Shown here: one piece after another, positions 31,151-37,624 of the stretch
How the letters are laid out: every line of letters begins with the position of its first letter
Position numbering within the stretch: position 1 is the stretch's first letter
Made by a program: the position numbers and the translations under genes
Notes under the pieces: generated by a model
The model's input: the letters and a program-made list of their open reading frames with translations, nothing else
What the model was told of the DNA's origin: nothing
Databases searched by the model: none
Source: SSSZ01 sp036732025
Lineage (GTDB): Bacteria > Pseudomonadota > Gammaproteobacteria > Burkholderiales > Rhodocyclaceae
Assembly (NCBI GenBank): GCA_036732025.1
Contig: DAINDE010000011.1
Span: forward strand, 1-64,000
Direction of reading: 5' to 3'
DNA: 64,000 bases

Positions 31151-31275
31151 CGTTGCCTCCTTCCGGTTGCTCGGCACTACCGGGCTTTGGTGCGAAAAAC
31201 CAAAATGCATATTACTCCCCTCTTGCCCGATCGGGTCAAGGGGGCAGATTGCGGAACCAGTCCCTGGCGGGGGTC

Positions 31276-31755
31276 TCAGATCCAGCGCCGGGTGCGGCGT
31301 TTGTACGCCAGAAAGGTGTCGCCGAACTTCGCCTCCAGGATCCGCTCTTCTGGAATGATCTGAAAGCGCGTGACATAGGCGGTGAAGAAGGCCGGACCCA
31401 GCCATTCGACCCAGGCGCCCAGGCGCACCGCGTAGGCCACCAGCAGCAGGAGCAAGCTGAGGTAGATGGGGTTGCGCGAGAAGCGGTAGATGCCCCCCGT
31501 GACCAGCGCCGAGGCCTTGGCCGGATCGAGCGGGTTGAAGGTGGTTCGCGCCAGCCGCAGCCCCACGAATCCCAGAATGGCAATGACCGAGCTGAGCTGC
31601 GCCAGCCGGATGCCCACCTCGGCAAGCAACGGGGAGGCGTCTATGGCGACCCGGGCCGTCTGGGCGTAAAGCTTCATGCCGCCACCGGCGGCGATGGCGA
31701 TAACCGGGGCGGGGATCTTGGTTTCCAGAGTCTGCATGGCGCGGGCGAGATTCAC
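31276..31755 (-). CDS. Isoprenylcysteine carboxyl methyltransferase-family membrane protein
   Basis: A 159-residue membrane protein with about four helices. The SAM-binding core RNPIYLSLLLLLVAYAVRLG and the end RFQIIPEERILEAKFGDTFLAYKRRTRRW match bacterial ICMT/PEMT-like (STE14-fold) methyltransferases. The GTG start is chosen because AAGGAAGG precedes it; an ATG six codons later is possible. Substrates of the bacterial members are generally unknown. The gene is bordered by copies of a CCCCTCTTGC ten-mer, which hints that it came in with accessory DNA. Confidence 0.75.
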   Translation of the reverse strand: MNLARAMQTLETKIPAPVIAIAAGGGMKLYAQTARVAIDASPLLAEVGIRLAQLSSVIAILGFVGLRLARTTFNPLDPAKASALVTGGIYRFSRNPIYLSLLLLLVAYAVRLGAWVEWLGPAFFTAYVTRFQIIPEERILEAKFGDTFLAYKRRTRRWI

Positions 31756-32208
31756 GTACTGCCTTCCTTGTTGCTCCCGTCGTTCGGCGGGAGATGCACG
31801 CATTGTTCGTTTTCGACTTGGCCAGTCGCAATTTCCGCCATCGCAGCAACCGGCGAAATCTCTCAGCGAAGGGTAGCCATCCGGCTCGGGACATCGCACT
31901 GCAAATCGCAACCGACGTCGCAGAAGCCTTGTCGTAAATGAAGAGCACTGCGCGCGGCGTGAAGTATCACCTATGCGCCACCTCGCACAAACAGGTTCAC
32001 GGCCTGAGAACTGGCAAAAAGAGGAGAGACAAAAATTTCTTACCCTCCGCGACCATTGATACCGTGGTCTGTCCCCTCTTGCGTTTCTCTTGCGCTGCTT
32101 CCGCCAGAACATTTGGATGACGATCCCGAAGAACTGGCTGATGGTCGGCATGGCTTGTCGTCGGGGTTTGTTACTCGATAAGGTAGCAAGGGGGCAGAGA
32201 CAGTCTCG
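31756..32208. other. Non-coding accessory stretch between the methyltransferase-like gene and the DUF2442 gene
   Basis: No intact gene is visible in these 453 bases. They are noticeably less GC-rich than the nif genes and hold a short hairpin (CTCCCG/CGGGAG near 31774-31793), a CCCCTCTTGC ten-mer that also occurs at 31217-31226, its near-inverse GCAAGGGGG at about 32186, and the broken start of a DUF4160 gene. This looks like decaying inserted DNA. Confidence 0.5.
32106..32151 (-). pseudogene. N-terminal remnant of a DUF4160 gene
   Basis: The minus strand reads MPTISQFFGIVIQMF, which is the strongly conserved start of DUF4160 proteins. After that the family sequence (expected HNPPHFH-type motif) is lost and the frame runs into unrelated basic residues. 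DUF4160 and DUF2442 genes are usually adjacent pairs, and an intact DUF2442 gene lies 57 bases away, so this is probably the truncated partner. Confidence 0.55.
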
Positions 32209-32460
32209 CTAGGTTCGCGCTATCAACGGATATGCGTCGGGATGGCGAATCGACTCGATGGCCAGGTCGATATCCAGTTCCGGCCAGTAGAGATGCTGCG
32301 GGGAAGGAGCCTCGACGCGGGAGAGTTGGTCGATGGTGGCCTGACGGAACCATGGAAACTGCTCGAAAGGCAGGAACAGTTCCTCGTCGGCCAGGAGCAG
32401 CCAGAAGCCGTGCCTTGAGACGTGGGTAATCTCAGGTGCCGAAATGACGGTGCCAAGCAT
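32209..32460 (-). CDS. DUF2442 domain protein
   Basis: An 83-residue protein with the DUF2442 pattern: VISAPEITHVSRHGFWLLLADEELFLPFEQFPWF, then a helix, then LYWPELDIDLAIESIRHP. DUF2442 proteins pair with DUF4160 proteins and have been suggested to act as toxin-antitoxin-like modules, but the biochemical role is unknown. The start follows GGGGAGATCAAGG. The likely DUF4160 partner downstream is broken. A 30-codon frame (MAPTVLREAQAIIETHLGEI...) overlaps its start from 32524 and may be a leader peptide. Confidence 0.75.
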   Translation of the reverse strand: MLGTVISAPEITHVSRHGFWLLLADEELFLPFEQFPWFRQATIDQLSRVEAPSPQHLYWPELDIDLAIESIRHPDAYPLIART

Positions 32461-32524
32461 CCTTGATCTCCCCAAGGTGGGTTTCGATGATCGCCTGCGC
32501 TTCGCGAAGTACGGTTGGTGCCAT
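32432..32524 (-). CDS. Possible 30-residue peptide overlapping the start of the DUF2442 gene
   Basis: The frame starts with an ATG and encodes an amphipathic helix (REAQAIIETHLGEIKDAWHRHF). It ends 28 bases inside the DUF2442 gene, and its frame contains that gene's ribosome site, so it could couple translation. There is no clear ribosome site for the peptide itself. It may be a remnant of a longer gene cut by the nif promoter region. Confidence 0.3.
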   Translation of the reverse strand: MAPTVLREAQAIIETHLGEIKDAWHRHFGT

Positions 32525-32583
32525 GGGTGCACTTTATACCAGTTGCAAGGGCAGCGAAGAGGCGTCACCGTCCAGCTTGTTTT

Positions 32584-32599
32584 TGTCGCCTTTGCGACA
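32584..32599 (+). promoter_or_regulatory. NifA upstream activator site (nifN)
   Basis: TGTCGCCTTTGCGACA, an exact TGT-N10-ACA, 44 bases before the -24 element. It is nearly identical to the sites of rnfA and nifE. Confidence 0.87.
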
Positions 32600-32613
32600 G
32601 GGCTGCCGTGCTC

Positions 32614-32626
32614 TAATCGATTGATT
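32614..32626 (-). promoter_or_regulatory. IHF site between the NifA site and the nifN promoter
   Basis: The minus strand reads AATCAATCGATTA, an exact fit to the IHF consensus WATCAA-N4-TTR, placed between the activator site and the sigma-54 promoter where IHF bends DNA to bring NifA to the polymerase. Confidence 0.65.
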
Positions 32627-32643
32627 TAAATGATTTCGTCGCT

Positions 32644-32659
32644 TGGCGCGTTCCTTGCA
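32644..32659 (+). promoter_or_regulatory. Sigma-54 promoter of nifN
   Basis: TGGCGCGTTCCTTGCA has GG-N10-GC spacing, a perfect -12 block (TTGCA) and one change in the -24 block. It lies 35 bases before the nifN ATG, so nifN can be expressed independently of nifE. Confidence 0.88.
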
Positions 32660-32694
32660 ATGGAGTGCTCAACTTCATTGCGGCGACGACAATC

Positions 32695-34104
32695 ATGGCC
32701 GAAATCATCCAATCCAAGAAGGCGCTGGCGGTTAACCCTCTCAAGGTCAGCCAGCCGGTGGGGGCTTCGCTGGCCTTCCTCGGGCTCGCCCGCAGCCTGC
32801 CGCTGATGCATGGTTCCCAGGGCTGCACGGCCTTCGGCAAGGTGTTTTTCGTGCGCCACTTCCGGGAGCCGATTCCGCTGCAGACGACGGCCATGGACCA
32901 GGTGTCCACCATCATGGGGGCCGACGAGAATGTCATCGAGGCGCTGCGTACGCTTTCCGACAAGAGCAAGCCGGACATCATCGGCCTGGTGACCACCGGC
33001 CTCTCCGAAACCCAGGGCACCGACATCAAGCGGGCGGTGAAGGATTTCCGCACTGCCCACCCGGAATTCGCCGGGGTGGCGGTGGTGCCGGTGAATACGC
33101 CGGATTACGTGGGCTGCCTGGAAAGCGGCTACGCCCTGGCCATCGAGGCGCTGATCGACACCCTGGTGCCGGAAAGCCGGAGCGCCGGTAAGCGGCCCAG
33201 GCAGGTGAATGTGCTGGCCTCGGCCATGCTCACCCCCGGCGATATCGAGGCCATCCGCGAGTGGGTCGAGGCCTTCGGCCTGCGCGCCGTGGTGGTGCCG
33301 GACATTGGCGATTCCCTGGACGGCCACCTGATCGAGGCGGAGTTCTCGTCGCTGACCATCGGCGGCACGCCGCGCTCCGAGATCGAGATCATGGGCGAGT
33401 CGGCGGCCACCCTGGTGGTCGGGCCCTCGCTCTGCAAGGCGGCGGATTTGCTGAAGGAGCGCACCGGCGTGCCGGACTGGCGCTTCGAGGGCCTCATGGG
33501 CCTGGACGACTGCGACGCCTTCACCCAGGCCCTGTCCACCATTTCCGGCCGGCCGGTGCCCGAGCGCATCGACCGCCACCGGGCCCAGTTGCAGGACGCC
33601 ATGGTGGATTGCCACTTCATGCTCGGCTTCGCCCGCATCGCCCTGGCCGCCGACCCCGACCTGCTGGGCATGCAGGCCCGCTTCCTGGCTGGCATGGGGG
33701 CGGAGATCGTCAGCGCCGTGTCGCCCCACAAGCACGAGAGCCTGGGCGGCCTGCCCATCGCCCGCGTAATCGTCGGCGACCTGGAGGACATGGAAAAGGC
33801 CGCCCGCGCCGGCGACGCCCAACTGGTCATCGCCAACTCCCATGCCGCGGAGACGGCGGGCCGCCTCGGCCTGCCGCTGCTGCGCGCCGGCTTCCCGCAG
33901 TACGACCACGTGGGCGGCTACGCCCGCACCTGGGTGGGCTACCGCGGCACGCGGCAGGCCCTGTTCGATCTCGCCAACCTGATGCTGAGGCAACACCATG
34001 AACTCGAACCCTATCGATCACTCTACTGGGACGACGCCCGTGACAGCCTCGGCTCCCGAGACTCCCATGTCCGCCCGTCGCCTGCAACTGGTCTGGTCCA
34101 TTAG
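32695..34104 (+). CDS. nifN: FeMo-cofactor scaffold subunit NifN
   Basis: A 469-residue homologue of NifK. MAEIIQSKKALAVNPLKVSQPVGASLAFLG is the canonical NifN start, and Cys44 in GSQGCTAFGK is the conserved cluster ligand. Further family segments are GLVTTGLSETQGTDI and VNTPDYVGCLESGY. With NifE it makes the cofactor scaffold. It leads an operon with nifX and other cofactor-trafficking and electron-transfer genes. The C-terminus overlaps the nifX frame by about 100 bases if nifX uses its first ATG. Confidence 0.96.
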   Translation: MAEIIQSKKALAVNPLKVSQPVGASLAFLGLARSLPLMHGSQGCTAFGKVFFVRHFREPIPLQTTAMDQVSTIMGADENVIEALRTLSDKSKPDIIGLVTTGLSETQGTDIKRAVKDFRTAHPEFAGVAVVPVNTPDYVGCLESGYALAIEALIDTLVPESRSAGKRPRQVNVLASAMLTPGDIEAIREWVEAFGLRAVVVPDIGDSLDGHLIEAEFSSLTIGGTPRSEIEIMGESAATLVVGPSLCKAADLLKERTGVPDWRFEGLMGLDDCDAFTQALSTISGRPVPERIDRHRAQLQDAMVDCHFMLGFARIALAADPDLLGMQARFLAGMGAEIVSAVSPHKHESLGGLPIARVIVGDLEDMEKAARAGDAQLVIANSHAAETAGRLGLPLLRAGFPQYDHVGGYARTWVGYRGTRQALFDLANLMLRQHHELEPYRSLYWDDARDSLGSRDSHVRPSPATGLVH

Positions 34105-34546
34105 GCAGGAGCCCGACGCCGTGCTCAAGGTCGCCTTCGCCTCCACCGACCGGGTCCGCGTGAACCAGCACTTCGGTGCCGCCGAGGCCTTCGCCATCTA
34201 CGAGGTGACGCCGGACAAGGCCACCCTGGTGGGCGTGGGCGAGTTCGCCGAGGAGGCCATGGACGGCAACGAGAGCAAGCTGGCCGCCAAGGTGGATTTC
34301 CTGGCCGGCTGCGACGCGGTCTATGTCATGGCCATCGGTGCCTCGGCCATCAAGCAGCTCATGGCCAAGGGCATCCAGCCCATCCGGGTGAACGAGGTGG
34401 ACGCCGTGGACGACCTCCTGTCCGACATCTCGCTGGCCATGAAGGAGGGCGGCGTCGCCTGGATCGACCGGGCCATGGCCGCCCAGGCCAAGGCCAAGAG
34501 CGAGGACCGCTTCGCCAACATGGAAGAGGAAGGGTGGGAAGGATGA
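33998..34546 (+). CDS. nifX: Nitrogenase cofactor carrier NifX
   Basis: Up to 182 residues: an N-terminal extension, then the NifX core LKVAFASTDRVRVNQHFGAAEAFAIYEV, with KLAAKVDFLAGCDAVYVMAIGASAIKQLMAKGIQPI. NifX holds VK-cluster and NifB-co during FeMo-co assembly. The first ATG has a GAGG ribosome site but overlaps nifN deeply. A second ATG at 34067 would give the usual 159-residue length (MSARRLQLVW). The stop overlaps the next gene by ATGA. Confidence 0.92.
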   Translation: MNSNPIDHSTGTTPVTASAPETPMSARRLQLVWSIRQEPDAVLKVAFASTDRVRVNQHFGAAEAFAIYEVTPDKATLVGVGEFAEEAMDGNESKLAAKVDFLAGCDAVYVMAIGASAIKQLMAKGIQPIRVNEVDAVDDLLSDISLAMKEGGVAWIDRAMAAQAKAKSEDRFANMEEEGWEG

Positions 34547-35010
34547 GCGCGCCCCTGATCGAGCACCGCGGCATCGTCCAGCGGGTGGAAGGCGGCCAGG
34601 CGGTCGTCGCCATGGAAACCGCCGGCTGTTCCTCCTGCGGCCAGAGCAGCGGCTGCGGCATCGGCAAGATGGCCGGCCACCGCCCGGCCATGCTCCTCAC
34701 CCTGCCGGTGAGCGGCGAGGTCAAGGCCGGCGATGTGGTGGCCATCGGCCTCCCCGCCAGCCGCCTCTCCCTCTCGGCGCTCTTCGGCTACCTCTTTCCT
34801 GCCTTCGCCTTGCTCTTCGGCGCCGGCCTCGGCGCTGTCCTCGACGGCAGCGACGGCGCCACGGCGCTGGGGGCCATCGCCGGCTTCCTCGGCGCTCTGG
34901 CCATCGCCCGGGTGGCCGTCGGCCTGCTGCCTGGCCTCATGCCCGCCCCGCAACTGATTCCCCTTGCTTCCCGTTCCCAACTTTCCCCCCAGGAGTCCCA
35001 TCATGAGTGA
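34543..35010 (+). CDS. RseC/SoxR-reducing-system family membrane protein
   Basis: A 155-residue protein: an N-terminal beta-rich domain with four cysteines (METAGCSSCGQSSGCGIG) then two membrane helices (LSALFGYLFPAFALLFGAGLGAVL and ALGAIAGFLGALAIARVAVGLL). This is the RseC family, linked in E. coli to the Rsx (Rnf) complex that keeps SoxR reduced. Placement in the nifN-nifX operon, coupled to nifX by ATGA, suggests that here it works with the nif-linked Rnf complex. That role is inference. Confidence 0.85.
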   Translation: MSAPLIEHRGIVQRVEGGQAVVAMETAGCSSCGQSSGCGIGKMAGHRPAMLLTLPVSGEVKAGDVVAIGLPASRLSLSALFGYLFPAFALLFGAGLGAVLDGSDGATALGAIAGFLGALAIARVAVGLLPGLMPAPQLIPLASRSQLSPQESHHE

Positions 35011-35467
35011 CGCCGTCCTCGACAAAGATCCCATCCTCGAAACCGATTTCATCAAGGAGATGGCCCGCCAGATGCGCGCCCTCGACACCTACGGCACCTA
35101 CCAGGGCTGGAGCGTGGACAAGATCCTCGATCCCTTCGTCCTGACCAAGGAGCGCAAGGCCGAGATTCCGCTGATCGGCGACCCGGACGATGTCACCATC
35201 TCCCGCGTCAAGGCCTTCTACAACGCCATCGCCGTGCTTATCGAGAAGGAATGCAAGCTGCTGGCGGTACCCCTCATCCACCTCACCCACGAAGGCTTCG
35301 GCCGGGCGCTGATCACCGTCGGCAAGCTGGTGGCGGTGGATCGCACCCTGCGCGACGTCCATCGCTTCGGCTTCGCCAGCCTCTCCAAGATGAAGGACGA
35401 GGCCGACAAGATCCTCGCCGTGGCCCTGGAGCGCATCGGCGAGTACCCGGCGGTCGCCGGCCTGTAA
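35003..35467 (+). CDS. NifX-associated nitrogen fixation protein (DUF269)
   Basis: A 154-residue protein of DUF269, almost always encoded next to nifX: ETDFIKEMARQMRALDTYGTYQGWSVDKILDPFVLTKE..., ending HRFGFASLSKMKDEADKIL. It is helical and soluble. Its role in cofactor synthesis is known only from genetic context. The start overlaps the RseC-like gene by eight bases and follows a CAGGAG ribosome site. Confidence 0.92.
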   Translation: MSDAVLDKDPILETDFIKEMARQMRALDTYGTYQGWSVDKILDPFVLTKERKAEIPLIGDPDDVTISRVKAFYNAIAVLIEKECKLLAVPLIHLTHEGFGRALITVGKLVAVDRTLRDVHRFGFASLSKMKDEADKILAVALERIGEYPAVAGL

Positions 35468-35477
35468 GGGGCGCGCC

Positions 35478-35687
35478 ATGAGCGAGGAAGAACTCCACGC
35501 CCTCGACAAGGAAGTGAAGAAGCTCAAGCGCATCGCTTCCGAGTGGGCCTCCCAGTTGCACGATCTGGTGGAAGACCGCCTGCCGGCGGCCTACCACGAG
35601 ATTCCGGGCATTTCCCAATCCACCTACGACGCCTGCAAGGCCTGGGCCGATGCCAACGCCCGCCTGACGGCAGCTCAGAAAGGCTGA
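35478..35687 (+). CDS. CCE_0567-family small metalloprotein
   Basis: A 69-residue helical hairpin protein (MSEEELHALDKEVKKLKRIASEWASQLHDLVEDRLP..., then a second helix). It belongs to the small family typified by CCE_0567 of Cyanothece, a four-helix dimer found in nif clusters after the DUF269 gene and reported to bind metal. It may assist cofactor metal handling. Confidence 0.88.
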   Translation: MSEEELHALDKEVKKLKRIASEWASQLHDLVEDRLPAAYHEIPGISQSTYDACKAWADANARLTAAQKG

Positions 35688-35691
35688 AGCA

Positions 35692-35961
35692 ATGATTACC
35701 GGTCTCACCCGCGGCGGCGCCGAATGGACGCCCCATTTCGTCACCGACCTCAACCAGGAAAAGTGCATCGGCTGCGGCCGCTGTTACAAGGTCTGCCCCC
35801 GCAACGTCCTCGACCTGGTCGAGCGCGAGCTGGACGACGATGACGACAGCGATGAAGACAACATGATGGTCATGTCCATCGCCAACGCCATGGACTGCAT
35901 CGGCTGCGGCTCCTGCGGACGGGTCTGCCCGAAGAGCTGCTATACCTACGCCCCGGCATGA
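35692..35961 (+). CDS. fdxB: Nif-specific ferredoxin III
   Basis: An 89-residue 2x[4Fe-4S] ferredoxin. The motifs are CIGCGRCYKVCPRNV and CIGCGSCGRVCPKSC, separated by an acidic loop (ELDDDDDSDEDNM) typical of FdxB. It follows the CCE_0567 gene by four bases. It is probably an electron carrier for nitrogenase or cofactor synthesis, re-reduced by Rnf. Its stop overlaps the next gene by ATGA. Confidence 0.94.
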   Translation: MITGLTRGGAEWTPHFVTDLNQEKCIGCGRCYKVCPRNVLDLVERELDDDDDSDEDNMMVMSIANAMDCIGCGSCGRVCPKSCYTYAPA

Positions 35962-36425
35962 CCTCGGTCGGGCAAGCGGATTCGCTGCCGGCAACAGTTC
36001 GCCCTGAGCCCGTCGAAGGGCGGGCCTCCACGGGCTTCGACAGGCTCAGCCTGAACGGAGCAAGGGGTGCCCCGGCGGGATCAGTAACGCCCCCCGACGC
36101 CGCCGCCGGGGCCGCCGTCTGCGCGGCCCTGCGCGGCCAGGTGGAAAAGCTCGGTCTCTCCATCGGCAGCGAGCCGGTGTGGGAAGCCGCCGCCTTCGAG
36201 GAGGCGGTGGACCCCTTCTCCCGGGAAGTGAGCGTCGTCGCCACTTGGCGCGGGGGCGAGCGTTTCGGCAAGGCGACCTTCTTCCCGGACGGCCGCATCT
36301 TCGCCGAATACCAGGTGCTGCAGCCCAACCCGGCGGACGAGGCGAGCTACGTCGATTCCGTCCAGGTCTGGGGGCGCCCGGACAAGCTGCGGGGCGAGGC
36401 CGTCATCGCCGAGTACCTGAAATGA
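35958..36425 (+). CDS. Hypothetical nif-operon protein with a REP-like element read in frame near its N-terminus
   Basis: A 155-residue protein coupled to fdxB (ATGA). Residues about 14-34 (VRPEPVEGRASTGFDRLSLN) are the translation of a REP-like palindrome, so the native N-terminus was probably lengthened by insertion with the frame kept open. The rest (about 45-155; REVSVVATWRGGERFGKATFFPDGRIFAEYQVLQPNP) looks like a small soluble alpha/beta domain with two Cys-free strands, which I do not recognise. It ends in an ATGA overlap with another unknown gene, so both are probably nif-regulated. Confidence 0.7.
   Translation: MTSVGQADSLPATVRPEPVEGRASTGFDRLSLNGARGAPAGSVTPPDAAAGAAVCAALRGQVEKLGLSIGSEPVWEAAAFEEAVDPFSREVSVVATWRGGERFGKATFFPDGRIFAEYQVLQPNPADEASYVDSVQVWGRPDKLRGEAVIAEYLK
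35997..36057. repeat. REP-like palindrome, copy 2 (inside a coding sequence)
   Basis: GTTCGCCCTGAGCCCGTCGAAGG on one arm (split here: GTTCGCCCTGAG, CCCGTCGAAGG) pairs with GGCTTCGACAGGCTCAG and CTGAACG on the other. It is the same core as the copies after rnfH, in the kdpB-kdpA gap and after nifU. It lies within the start of the gene following fdxB and is translated without a stop. Confidence 0.85.
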
Positions 36426-36844
36426 CCCCGGTAGCCCTGCCCCGGCTGATCCTCCTGCACAAGCAGAAGACCAGCGGCCGCGTGCGTTTTTTCTGCCTCA
36501 GTTCCGGCGTGGTGGCTTTCAATCCCCTGCCGGCACTGGCGGCGCTGCGGGACGAGGATTACTCCCCGAAGATCCAGTTCCACCCGACGGCGGTGGTGCG
36601 GGAGGCCGAAATCCATCTGGGCCTGCCCGAAGGCGCCATCGAGCCGGAAGCCGAATTCGCCGCCTGGGTGGATACGCCGGAGGGGGATGTGCCGGTGCTG
36701 CTCGGCGTCTTCACCGATATCGACCCGCCCTTCGCCGCGGCGGAACGGACCAGCAGCCGCTTCATCGCCCTCACCGAATCCCGCCAGTTGAGCGACGTGG
36801 AACGCCAGCTCCTGCGGCGGGCCTACGAGCACGTGCTGGGCTGA
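36422..36844 (+). CDS. Hypothetical protein, last gene of the nifN operon
   Basis: A 140-residue soluble protein: LPRLILLHKQKTSGRVRFFCLSSGV near the start, an acidic middle with IHLGLPEGAIEPEAEFAAWVD, and a helical end (SDVERQLLRRAYEHVL). There is one Cys and no membrane segment. I do not recognise the family. It is coupled by ATGA to the preceding gene, so it is probably made with the nif cofactor genes. The 81-base gap that follows is convergent with kdpE and shows no clear T-tailed terminator. Confidence 0.72.
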   Translation: MTPVALPRLILLHKQKTSGRVRFFCLSSGVVAFNPLPALAALRDEDYSPKIQFHPTAVVREAEIHLGLPEGAIEPEAEFAAWVDTPEGDVPVLLGVFTDIDPPFAAAERTSSRFIALTESRQLSDVERQLLRRAYEHVLG

Positions 36845-36925
36845 TTTACCGCTGGCCCGGCGAGCCAACCATTCCCGCCGTTCCGGCTGGGCTCTTCGAC
36901 GATGCCCAGGGCGAACGGTGGCGGG

Positions 36926-37624
36926 TCACTCCACCAGCCGGTAGCCCACCCCGGGCTCGGTGAGCAGGTGCCGGGGAAAGCTCGCCGTCACCTCCAGCTT
37001 GCGCCGCAGCCCGGCCATGTAAACCCGCAGGTAGTGGGTGTCCTCGGCATGGGCGGGCCCCCACACCTCCCGCAGCAGTTGCCGGTGGGTTACCACCCGC
37101 CCCAGGTTGCCCACCAGGATGGCCAGCAGCTTGTATTCGATGGGGGTGAGGTGGAGTTCCTGATCGCCTTGCCACACTTGCCGGCGGGCCAGGTCGATGC
37201 GGACGTTGCCCAGGGTGACGACGGGGCTCTCGGCGCCGGCGGCATGGCCGACGCGCCGCAGGATAGCCCGTACCCGGGCCTGCAGCTCGGCGATGCCGAA
37301 GGGCTTGGTCAGGTAGTCGTCGGCGCCGGCGTCGAGGGCGCGCACTTTTTCGCCTTCCAGGGTGCGGGCGGAAAGGATGAGGATGGGCACCGACGACCAG
37401 CGCCGGATTTCCTCGATCACCTCGATGCCGTCCCGGTCGGGCAGGCCGAGGTCGAGGATTACCAGGTCGGGCTTGCGGGTGCCGGCCTCGATGATGCCGC
37501 GCTCGCCGTCGGCGGCCTCGGCGACGGCACAGCCCTCGGCCTCCAGGGCGGTGCGGACGAAGCGGCGGATCTGGCTTTCGTCCTCGATGAGGACAACGCT
37601 ATGGCGGCGGCCGTCCGTGTTCAT
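36926..37624 (-). CDS. kdpE: K+-responsive response regulator KdpE
   Basis: A 232-residue OmpR-type regulator. The receiver (about 8-120) has phospho-acceptor Asp58 in LVILDLGLPDRDG and the conserved TKPF; the DNA-binding winged helix (about 135-230) ends TEPGVGYRL. The start overlaps the kdpD stop by four bases. It activates the kdpFABC operon at low K+ or osmotic stress. It is the last gene of the minus-strand kdp cluster. Confidence 0.94.
   Translation of the reverse strand: MNTDGRRHSVVLIEDESQIRRFVRTALEAEGCAVAEAADGERGIIEAGTRKPDLVILDLGLPDRDGIEVIEEIRRWSSVPILILSARTLEGEKVRALDAGADDYLTKPFGIAELQARVRAILRRVGHAAGAESPVVTLGNVRIDLARRQVWQGDQELHLTPIEYKLLAILVGNLGRVVTHRQLLREVWGPAHAEDTHYLRVYMAGLRRKLEVTASFPRHLLTEPGVGYRLVE

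Noticed and set aside
31075..31941. A 288-codon plus-strand frame between nifE and nifN.
   Set aside because: It is antisense to the ICMT-like gene, which has real membrane helices and family motifs. The frame itself is Gln/Gly/Arg-rich noise.
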